From: Clostridium tertium
GTDB lineage: Bacteria > Bacillota > Clostridia > Clostridiales > Clostridiaceae
NCBI RefSeq assembly: GCF_017873245.1
Contig: NZ_JAGGJY010000012.1
Span: 1 to 64,000 of the forward strand
DNA: 64,000 bases
Direction: 5' to 3'
Notes under the pieces: generated by a model
What the model saw: only the letters and a program-made list of their open reading frames with translations
Database searches by the model: none
What the model was told of the DNA's origin: nothing
Part shown: one piece after another, positions 26,138-33,536 of the stretch
Position numbering within the stretch: the stretch's first letter is position 1
How the letters are laid out: every line of letters begins with the position of its first letter
Position numbers and translations under genes: made by a program

Positions 26138-26785
26138 TTAAATCAACTTATAAAGCCTATTTTCTTCTTTAAAATATATTCCTTCATCTTGCTTATCCAC
26201 TTTTATTTTCCCATTTGATATTTCAATTATCTCTTTTTCAATATCACTAGCTTTTTCTATTTCTGCTAATATATGAACAACCACTTTATCTGTATACTCT
26301 GTATCTTCTATATACCAGTTATTTTCATTGCATTTATATTGAATTTTACCTAACATATCATAATCCATATGAAATAATAGTCTTACTCCATTTACTTTTT
26401 CAACTATTCCACCAGCCTTTAAAGCTATAGATGCTCCCTTTGTATATGCTCTAGTAAGCCCTCCTGTACCTAATAATATTCCACCGTAATATCTGGTTAC
26501 TACTATTGCACAGTCTGTTACATTACTTTTTTTCATTACTTCAAGTATTGGTATTCCTGCTGTTCCTTGTGGTTCACCATCATCGCTATATCTTTGAATC
26601 CCCATATTTTCTCCAATAACATATGCAAAACAATTATGAGTGGCTTGTTTATGTTTATTTTTAATTTCTGATACAAATGCCTTTGCTTCTTCTTCACTTT
26701 CACATCTTTTCGCATAACCAATAAATTCTGATTTTTTCTCTACAAAACTATCTTCTCCAAAATCTCTTATAGTAATGTAACTCAT
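26138..26785 (-). CDS. YigZ/IMPACT family protein
   Basis: A 215-residue UPF0029 (Impact) protein: KKSEFIGYAKRCESEEEA near the N-terminus, HNCFAYVIG, DDGEPQGTAGIPIL and VTRYYGGILLGTGGLTRAY are the family motifs, followed by an EF-G-domain-IV-like C-terminal half. In eukaryotes IMPACT modulates Gcn1/Gcn2; the bacterial role is unclear. Its start shares a base with the stop of the MocR gene, so the two are translationally coupled. Confidence 0.9.
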   Translation of the reverse strand: MSYITIRDFGEDSFVEKKSEFIGYAKRCESEEEAKAFVSEIKNKHKQATHNCFAYVIGENMGIQRYSDDGEPQGTAGIPILEVMKKSNVTDCAIVVTRYYGGILLGTGGLTRAYTKGASIALKAGGIVEKVNGVRLLFHMDYDMLGKIQYKCNENNWYIEDTEYTDKVVVHILAEIEKASDIEKEIIEISNGKIKVDKQDEGIYFKEENRLYKLI

Positions 26786-28185
26786 TAAAGTTCCTCCTTA
26801 ATTAAACCTATACCTTTTATTATCTTATCTTTACTTACTTGTGAGAAACCAATTCTAAAAAAGTAATCTCCATTTTTGGAATCTCTATAAAATATTACTC
26901 CTGGAGTAATAAATACATTTTTTCTTTTTAACTTATAGAATAGCTCCTTAGATGTTATACTTTTATCTTTTAATTTTATATAAAAATAAAGTCCTCCTTT
27001 AGGATCTATATATGTTACTTTATCTAAAAGCTCATCTTCAATTAAACTTTTTATTAATTTATATTTTTTCTTATATTCCCTACATTGGTAAGCAATATGC
27101 TCTTTCCAAAATCCTTCACTTATATAAAGTTCCAAAGCCCTTTGCATAAGACTTGAAGTAGTAATATCAGTATTTATTTTAGAACTTTGTATAATTTCAT
27201 TAAATGAAGCTGGTGTTACCATATACCCAAGTCTTATTCCTGGTAAAAATATCTTTGAAAAACTTTTTATATAAATAACTCTTTCATACTTATCAAGTTT
27301 TTTCAATGGTTCATGAATTATATTATTATCATATATAAGTTCAGATAAATAATCATCTTCTATAATATAGAAATCATATTTTTTTGAAAGATCTAATAAC
27401 TTTAGTTTTTTTTCACGGCTATAACTTATACCAGTAGGATTTTGAAAATAACTCATAGTGTAAAAACAACTGATTTTATTCTTCTTTAAAATTTCTTCAA
27501 ATTCATCTAAATCTACGCCATCTTCTTTAATTTCTATTTCAAATATATTAGCTCTTCTCCATTTGAATACCGATAATGCTCCCCCATAAGTTGGCTTTTC
27601 TACTATAACATTATCATTTATATTTACGATAGCTTTTGATGCTATATCAATCCCCTGTTGTGCTCCTGAAACTATTAATATATTATCTAAATCTAATTTA
27701 TTGTTCCAAAAAGATTTATTTATGGTTTCTCTTAGTTTTTCATATCCAAGAGGTTCTTTTATTATTAAAGCATTTGCTCCATCCCTATCTAGAACCTTAT
27801 TTATTACAGATTTAAATTCATTTATTGGGAAATAAACTTCTGTATTTGTTTCTCCCGTAAAATCTATAATCTTTTCCAGTTCCTCTGGTAACATATTTTT
27901 AAATATCTTAGAATATTCTCTATTAAATAATGATGTTAGTTCTTTTCTTTTAGCATATGTTCCAGAACCAACTTTTTGAAAAGCATATCCATCTGATTTT
28001 AGTTTTTTATATGCATTTACTATAGTAACATTATTTACTTCTAAGATATCTGCTAATTCCCTTATAGTAGGTAATTTTTCTCCATCACTTATATCTTTAT
28101 TATCTATTAATTTTCTTATACGATTTGCTATTTGTACATATTTAGGAATTTCCTCTTCAAAAGATATCTTAAAAAATTCTTTCAT
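26785..28185 (-). CDS. MocR/PdxR-type transcription regulator (GntR HTH + aminotransferase fold)
   Basis: A 466-residue fusion. Residues 10-78 form the GntR winged helix (EKLPTIRELADILEVNNVTIVNAYKKL region). Residues 105-466 are a class I aminotransferase fold with Asn249-Pro250, Asp277/Tyr279 (EDDY), the PLP lysine Lys311 in SFSKIFLPG and Arg318. It should bind PLP and sense the B6 or an amine state. The same palindrome, ATTGTA-N4-TACAAT, stands at the promoter of its own operon (29127) and at the pyridoxal kinase promoter (11174). I infer a PdxR-like regulator of B6 salvage; GabR-like alternatives are less supported by the context. Confidence 0.88.
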   Translation of the reverse strand: MKEFFKISFEEEIPKYVQIANRIRKLIDNKDISDGEKLPTIRELADILEVNNVTIVNAYKKLKSDGYAFQKVGSGTYAKRKELTSLFNREYSKIFKNMLPEELEKIIDFTGETNTEVYFPINEFKSVINKVLDRDGANALIIKEPLGYEKLRETINKSFWNNKLDLDNILIVSGAQQGIDIASKAIVNINDNVIVEKPTYGGALSVFKWRRANIFEIEIKEDGVDLDEFEEILKKNKISCFYTMSYFQNPTGISYSREKKLKLLDLSKKYDFYIIEDDYLSELIYDNNIIHEPLKKLDKYERVIYIKSFSKIFLPGIRLGYMVTPASFNEIIQSSKINTDITTSSLMQRALELYISEGFWKEHIAYQCREYKKKYKLIKSLIEDELLDKVTYIDPKGGLYFYIKLKDKSITSKELFYKLKRKNVFITPGVIFYRDSKNGDYFFRIGFSQVSKDKIIKGIGLIKEEL

Positions 28186-28202
28186 ACTTCCCCCAAAGCA
28201 AC

Positions 28203-29102
28203 TTATTTTTTATAACTATATACATTTTCAACAGCAAGTAAGCTTCCCTTCGAATCTCTAAATTTTCTTTCACTTCTTGTCAAAATATTATTCTTATATA
28301 ATAGTTTTAATATTTCTTCAAATTTAATATTAAAATTTTTAAAATATGAATTATTCTTAATTTCAAAAGCACTTAAAGGCTTATCCGTTTCTTTTATATA
28401 ATCTAATATATCTTTTGCGGACATTTCAATATTATATTCTAAGTAATTTTCAATGTAATTTAAAACACTTTTTATATTTTCATCATTAATATCAGAATAA
28501 AAAAGCTCTCTAACCATTTCATTAAGTTCATCATTCAAATTACACGCCATCGTTAATGAATCCTTGCTTACAGTATAGCCGTTAATACTTAAATAAAGAT
28601 TAGAAAAACTACTTAGTGCTCTAATTAAAAGCTCAGAAGCAGTATACCTACTTCCTGTACTTAGATACTTTTTACAAATTCCTATTTCTTTCAATGTGTT
28701 TCCTAAATAAACTAAATTCCATCGTCCTTTATCTAAATCCATTACATATATAAGCCTTTGATAAAGTTCTGTTATTTCCTGATCAATTGAATATATTAAC
28801 TTAGAGGATATAAGGCAATTTTTTATTATATCTCGCTTTCCTGCTTCAAGAAAATTCTTTTTGAAAGCGTCCTTACCTAAAAATTTTATATGTATTGGTA
28901 TATCCATAATCTCTGAGTATAAATCTCTTACCTGTTCAAATTCATCTTTATATATTACAAATAAATCTATATTTGATTCTTCCCATAAATCACCAGTAAC
29001 CATACTTCCAAATACAAAAATGGCTATTACGTCAGTATTTTTCATAAGAATTTCTGTAATTTCCTTATATGATTTTTGATAATCTATAATTGATTTCACC
29101 AT
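28203..29102 (-). CDS. nucleotidyltransferase-domain protein with degenerate DxD
   Basis: A 299-residue protein. Residues 20-100 form a MNT/ANT-like nucleotidyltransferase domain with FGSMVTGDLWEESNIDLFV. Gly32-Ser33 is intact, but the first metal Asp of the DxD pair is Asn44 (NID instead of DID), so catalysis is questionable. Residues 115-235 are helical (KNTase C-like), and the last 60 residues look like a winged helix (LSAFEIKNNSYF). It is first in the operon with the MocR regulator and YigZ. A nucleotide-modifying or antitoxin-like role cannot be assigned. Confidence 0.75.
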   Translation of the reverse strand: MVKSIIDYQKSYKEITEILMKNTDVIAIFVFGSMVTGDLWEESNIDLFVIYKDEFEQVRDLYSEIMDIPIHIKFLGKDAFKKNFLEAGKRDIIKNCLISSKLIYSIDQEITELYQRLIYVMDLDKGRWNLVYLGNTLKEIGICKKYLSTGSRYTASELLIRALSSFSNLYLSINGYTVSKDSLTMACNLNDELNEMVRELFYSDINDENIKSVLNYIENYLEYNIEMSAKDILDYIKETDKPLSAFEIKNNSYFKNFNIKFEEILKLLYKNNILTRSERKFRDSKGSLLAVENVYSYKK

Positions 29103-29126
29103 TAATACGCCCCCTTATTATTTACT

Positions 29127-29142
29127 ATTGTATTACTACAAT
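29127..29142. promoter_or_regulatory. candidate PdxR/MocR operator, copy 2
   Basis: ATTGTA-TTAC-TACAAT, a 6+6 inverted repeat identical in both arms to the site at 11174-11189. It lies immediately downstream of a minus-strand TATAAT (29150-29145), between promoter and gene, a position that fits repression. Confidence 0.65.
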
Positions 29143-29170
29143 TTATTATATAAAAAAACTGCAATAAAGT

Positions 29171-29782
29171 CTAATCTTCATCGCAGTCATCATCTTTTTT
29201 ACTATCATTCTCAGAATATTTATCATCTTCATTTAAACAGTCAAAACATGATTTATAATCGTTTGGTAAATCTCCACATCTTTCAATATCATTTTCAACA
29301 GCGCGCCTATATATAGCATTTCTTTTCTTTAAAGTATCTAAAACACAATAAGCTTCTTTTACTATTTCATGCGTTAAATCAACTGGAAGTTTAATCTGCC
29401 TCTTTTTTGCATATGCATTAGATTGTAAATTTTGTGCTGCTATAGATATACCTTGTGCTGATAAAGAAAGAAAATATAGTTCATCTAATAGTGGTTTAAC
29501 CTTTCTATCATAAAAGTATTTTTCTTCTTCACCACCTATAATTATTGAACCTATATTTGTTTGCATACTGTTTACTGCAGCAGATAAAGTTGTTACTTTA
29601 GCTACTGCATCATCCACAGAGTTGCAAGATGAATGATTTAATGCATCTGATGTATCATTTAATCCTGATGTATTATTCAACTGCGTATTATTACCAATTA
29701 TTGCTGCTTGATCATCTTCAATAGTTATATCTTCTTCGTCATTTGATGAATCTATTGCTACCTCATATATCATATTTTGCAC
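29171..29782 (-). CDS. acidic protein of unknown function downstream of hflX
   Basis: 203 residues that I do not recognise. The N-terminal 55 residues are Asp/Asn/Ser-rich and probably disordered (SSNDEEDITIEDD). The middle (about 57-165) is predicted helical, with an Ala/Ser-rich stretch (LSAAVNSMQTNIG, LSLSAQGISIAAQNLQ). The C-terminus is a highly acidic tail with cysteines (CFDCLNEDD and DDDCDED). The start is a GTG at 29782, with GGAG 8 nt upstream. It is 37 bp after hflX on the same strand, so probably co-transcribed. Confidence 0.65.
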   Translation of the reverse strand: MQNMIYEVAIDSSNDEEDITIEDDQAAIIGNNTQLNNTSGLNDTSDALNHSSCNSVDDAVAKVTTLSAAVNSMQTNIGSIIIGGEEEKYFYDRKVKPLLDELYFLSLSAQGISIAAQNLQSNAYAKKRQIKLPVDLTHEIVKEAYCVLDTLKKRNAIYRRAVENDIERCGDLPNDYKSCFDCLNEDDKYSENDSKKDDDCDED

Positions 29783-29819
29783 TTAATCATCTCCATAACT
29801 TGTTTGTTACAGTATATTC

Positions 29820-31616
29820 TTAAGTAAGTATGTTTATTATAAAATCACTTGATTTGTTATAAGCTTCGTCATCTACTTCAACAACCATAAATGTTCCATT
29901 ATCTCGATAATCTTCTTCTAAAACTCTTCCATTTCTATGAAGATATGAATTCATATCACTCCTATCATAAGGAATTAAATATTCACATTTTTTCATTTTA
30001 TAAGGTAATTTTTCTTCTATTAAGTCAAGAAGATTATCTAAATTTATACCTTCTTTAGCTGATATTTCAATTATTTTATATTCTGAACATGCCTTTTTTA
30101 CTTCTTCTACTTGTTCCTCTGTAGCTCTATCTATTTTATTTAGAACTAATATAGTTTCTTTACCTTTTGCCCCAAGCTCTTCTAAGACTTCTTCTACAGC
30201 TTTTATTTGATCAAGTGCAGAATCTGAAGAAGTATCTACAACATGACATAAAAGATCTGAATATATTACTTCTTCTAAAGTTGATTTGAATGCTTCAACT
30301 AAATCATGAGGCAATTTTCTTACAAATCCTACTGTGTCTGTTATAGTAACTATGCCTTTATTTTTTAGTATTATGGATCTTGTAGTTATATCTAAAGTTG
30401 CAAATAGCATATCTGCTTCAAAAACTTTTTCTTTTCCTTGTATCTCTTTTTGAGCTGCAACATCACAAAGCTTATTTCTAAGAGTTGATTTGCCTGCATT
30501 TGTATATCCTACTAATGATACTCTAGGAATACTTTCTTTTGTCCTTTTTTCTCTTTGGACTTCCCTTGTTTTCTTTATCTTTTTAAGTTCATCATTTAAA
30601 TCATATATAGTTTCCTTTATATGTCTTCTATCAGTTTCAAGCTTCTTTTCTCCTGGACCTCTTGTTCCTATTCCACCGCCTGTTCTTGAAAGTACTGTTC
30701 CTAAGCCTTGAAGCCTACTCATTCTATATTTAAGTTGTGCTAATTCAACTTGAATTTTTGATTCTTTACTTCTTGCTCTCCTTGCAAATATTTCTAAAAT
30801 TAAAGTTGTTCTATCTATTACTTTAGCACCTGTAGCAGCTTCTAAATTTCTAACTTGGGAACCTGATAGTTCATCATCAAAAATTATAAGATTTGCATGC
30901 TTACTTTGTCTTAAACTAGCTATTTCTAAAACCTTTCCTTTTCCTATATAAAAAGCTGGATCAATTTTACTTCTACTTTGATATACTGAATCTAGTACTG
31001 GTATATCACAAGCTTTTGTAAGCTCCTTAAGCTCCTCCAAACTTTCTTTAGTATCAGATCCAACTAAAATAGCTTTTTCCCCTTCATCTTCAATAATATC
31101 TTTTTCTTTAATCATACTTTCTATATGTTGAATTTTATCTAATATATGAATTGAAAGTACTTCTTCAATTGTAAAATTTAATTTTTCTTCATAGTCTAAT
31201 AAATCATCTGAAATTGTTATCATTCCTAAAGAGCAATCTGTAACATTACCTTCATGTACTCCTATTGCCATAATTGCATCAAGCTTTAATTTTAATAATG
31301 CTGATATATCAAGAGCAGATAAATTAGAAAAGCCATTAGGATGTGTATGTATAACTCTAACACCTGACAACCTTTTTTCTCTTATGTCTATCATAGATAC
31401 TTCAACTGAAGTTGAATCTCCAATAGCAACAGAAACAACCTTACCTCTTCTATCTACTGCAACGCTTATTTCCCTATCCAAAATAGAAGTCAGCCTTGAG
31501 ATTACCTCTATTATTTCTACACTACATGCCTCATCCTTTAAAACCTTTACTTTATAAAGCCTTTCAAGCTCATCTAAATAAGTTTTTTTAATACCATCTA
31601 TATTTCCAAATATCAT
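29820..31616 (-). CDS. hflX: GTPase HflX
   Basis: A 598-residue ribosome-associated GTPase, longer than E. coli HflX (426). The N-terminal ~190 residues are an extra domain typical of clostridial HflX, with a HTHPNG (about 95-100) region resembling a JAB/RadC-like metal motif. The HflX N-domain follows (DPAFYIGKGK, FDDELSGSQVRN), then the glycine-rich linker GGGIGTRGPGEKKLETD and the G domain with GYTNAGKST (P-loop), DTVGFVRKLP (G3) and NKID (G4). It splits stalled or 70S ribosomes. The ATG at 31616 is used because the upstream GTG overlaps the ribosome binding site GAGGTGG. Confidence 0.93.
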   Translation of the reverse strand: MIFGNIDGIKKTYLDELERLYKVKVLKDEACSVEIIEVISRLTSILDREISVAVDRRGKVVSVAIGDSTSVEVSMIDIREKRLSGVRVIHTHPNGFSNLSALDISALLKLKLDAIMAIGVHEGNVTDCSLGMITISDDLLDYEEKLNFTIEEVLSIHILDKIQHIESMIKEKDIIEDEGEKAILVGSDTKESLEELKELTKACDIPVLDSVYQSRSKIDPAFYIGKGKVLEIASLRQSKHANLIIFDDELSGSQVRNLEAATGAKVIDRTTLILEIFARRARSKESKIQVELAQLKYRMSRLQGLGTVLSRTGGGIGTRGPGEKKLETDRRHIKETIYDLNDELKKIKKTREVQREKRTKESIPRVSLVGYTNAGKSTLRNKLCDVAAQKEIQGKEKVFEADMLFATLDITTRSIILKNKGIVTITDTVGFVRKLPHDLVEAFKSTLEEVIYSDLLCHVVDTSSDSALDQIKAVEEVLEELGAKGKETILVLNKIDRATEEQVEEVKKACSEYKIIEISAKEGINLDNLLDLIEEKLPYKMKKCEYLIPYDRSDMNSYLHRNGRVLEEDYRDNGTFMVVEVDDEAYNKSSDFIINILT

Positions 31617-31625
31617 TAATACCAC

Positions 31626-32007
31626 CTCACTTATATACTATTAACAACTTTCATATAATTCTATACTATTAATTAGATATTGTAAATATAGCCAAATCAA
31701 TATAATATCTATGTTTATCGAATCAAAATACCATTTATATTATATAAATTATATTGAATTAATTACATATAATAAATAATAACATATAAATTCATATTAT
31801 ACTTTATAAAAACTTAAAGTATGGTGAAAAAGTCTTCAAAAATGAGTTGCAAGAATTTGAAATAATATGTAATATAAAAATAATAATATAATTAATATTG
31901 CAAAAGCTAATTATAAATTGATTAAGTATAACTATTATAAATATTTTATAATGTAATTTTTATAAAATATTGGGTTTTATATAGAACATTTTAGGAGGAT
32001 TAAACTA
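31626..32007. other. divergent hflX-hpt intergenic region
   Basis: This 382-bp AT-rich gap must hold both promoters. I see no consensus -35/-10 pair at good spacing. It has one 8-bp inverted repeat, ATACTTTA-N8-TAAAGTAT (31799-31822). GGAGG just before 32008 is the hpt ribosome binding site. No riboswitch is recognised. Confidence 0.5.
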
Positions 32008-32535
32008 ATGGATGACAAGAAAAGAAACATACTTTTTACAGAAGAGCAAATCAAAACTAGAATAGCAGAGCTTGGAAAGGTTTTAACTGAGGAATATAAG
32101 GACAAGAAACTTTATGTGCTTCCACTTCTTAGAGGTAGCTTTGTTTTTGGAGCAGATTTATTTAGAGCTATTGATTGCAGGGCTAAAGTTGGTTTTATGA
32201 CTACATCTAGCTATGGGCATGGAGAAGAAAGTACTGGAGAAGTTAAAGTTGTAAATGACATTCCTGATAATATAGAAGGATGGGATGTATTAATCGTAGA
32301 TGATATCATAGATACTGGCTACACTATGGAATTTGTAGTAGATTATGTAAAAAAACGTGGAGCTAATTCAGTAAAAACTTGTACTCTATTAGATAAACCT
32401 TCAAGAAGAAAGGTTGATTTGAAACCAGATTATTGTTGTTTTGAAATAGAAGATCTATTCGTAGTAGGTTACGGACTTGATTATGAAAGCTTCTATAGAA
32501 ATGTTCCTTATGTATTTAACTGGGAATCAAAATAA
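32008..32535 (+). CDS. hpt: hypoxanthine phosphoribosyltransferase family protein
   Basis: A 175-residue purine phosphoribosyltransferase that converts hypoxanthine/guanine plus PRPP to IMP/GMP. It has the PRPP-binding signature VLIVDDIIDTGYT (about 93-105), the PPi loop LLRGSF (about 41-46), and the C-terminal purine contact KPDYCCFEIEDLFVVGYGLDY. It is a monocistronic purine salvage gene. GGAGG sits 9 nt before the ATG. Confidence 0.92.
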   Translation: MDDKKRNILFTEEQIKTRIAELGKVLTEEYKDKKLYVLPLLRGSFVFGADLFRAIDCRAKVGFMTTSSYGHGEESTGEVKVVNDIPDNIEGWDVLIVDDIIDTGYTMEFVVDYVKKRGANSVKTCTLLDKPSRRKVDLKPDYCCFEIEDLFVVGYGLDYESFYRNVPYVFNWESK

Positions 32536-32609
32536 AAATACATATTTATTTTTTAATATATCAATTAATAATATACATGTAAGTAATTAGATATTAAATA
32601 TACTTGATT

Positions 32610-32668
32610 AATCTACCCCAAATTATAAAAGCTCCTAAAATTGGGGCTTTTATAATTTGGGGTAGATT
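32610..32668. terminator. very long perfect hairpin between convergent hpt and yunB
   Basis: Arms 32610-32632 and 32646-32668 are perfectly complementary over 23 bp (ending in AAATTATAAAAGC) with a 13-nt loop. It is 75 bp after hpt. No T tract follows directly on either strand, so factor-independent termination is not certain; RNase III processing or cruciform formation are alternatives. Confidence 0.6.
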
Positions 32669-32773
32669 TAACTAAATCATTTCTTTATTTTTGTAATTTT
32701 CTTATTTTCTCATGAATATTTTAACTTATAAATTGGCTAATGTATCTTATCAGTCGTTAATTGTTATTTACTT

Positions 32774-33430
32774 TCAAGGTTTATTTAGCTCAATTGCAGT
32801 ATTAGGAATTTTCCCAACTATTATTGTTTCTGCAACTGGTATTTGGCATGCTACTTCTACATCCCTACTATTTAATGGTACTACTATCTTCATCTTCATA
32901 TTAACATTCAAATAAATCTTATGTCTTGTTTGATTTATTCCTGCACTTTCAAATACCGACTCATAACTGCTAGTTATGTTTCCTATTTGAGTCATTTTTA
33001 TATTCACTTTAGGCCCCAAATTATAAAAAACTAAATTTTTAGTCATATATCCTAAGGGAACTTCTAACCCCATCTCTTGTAATTTCCCAAATTTATCGTT
33101 AGATGCTAAAATCAATTTTGACGATAGATAATTTAGTTTTACAGTATCGGCTCTTAGCATAGTTATATTTCCATCATTATCTTTTTCTATAATTATCATG
33201 TCAGAATAATCAAATTGATTTGAATAAATATCCAAAGCTGTTTCATTTATAATCTTTGTTGCTTCTCTTTTTAACTGCTCTTCTCCTATAGTTAAAACAG
33301 CCGGTAAAATATTTTTATCAAAAAAATACAATATAGAATTAAATAAGACACAAATGGCAATAATACCCAATATAAGTTTGGGATGTTTAATTTGAAATCG
33401 CATTTTAGGTTTTTTTGTATAATACTTCAT
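32774..33430 (-). CDS. yunB: sporulation protein YunB
   Basis: A 218-residue protein with one N-terminal membrane segment (about 17-36, ILGIIAICVLFNSILYFF) and an extracytoplasmic domain with the conserved YunB pattern (KREATKIINETA, GLEVPLGYMT, VNIKMTQIGNITSSYESVFESAGINQTRHKI). The family is under sporulation control in Bacillus, with reduced spore formation in mutants. The ATG at 33430 is chosen over a GTG two codons up that overlaps AAGAAGG. Confidence 0.92.
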   Translation of the reverse strand: MKYYTKKPKMRFQIKHPKLILGIIAICVLFNSILYFFDKNILPAVLTIGEEQLKREATKIINETALDIYSNQFDYSDMIIIEKDNDGNITMLRADTVKLNYLSSKLILASNDKFGKLQEMGLEVPLGYMTKNLVFYNLGPKVNIKMTQIGNITSSYESVFESAGINQTRHKIYLNVNMKMKIVVPLNSRDVEVACQIPVAETIIVGKIPNTAIELNKP

Positions 33431-33536
33431 AGACACCTTCTTGAGTTATTATTTTACTCTTTATATAAATATGCTATAATATTCTATATTATTTATTTTA
33501 TACTTTAAATAATTTTAAATTGCAAGGGAGGAACAA

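Noticed and set aside
32712..32915. 67-codon plus-strand ORF overlapping yunB
   Set aside because: Most of it is antisense to the yunB coding region and it has no ribosome binding site.
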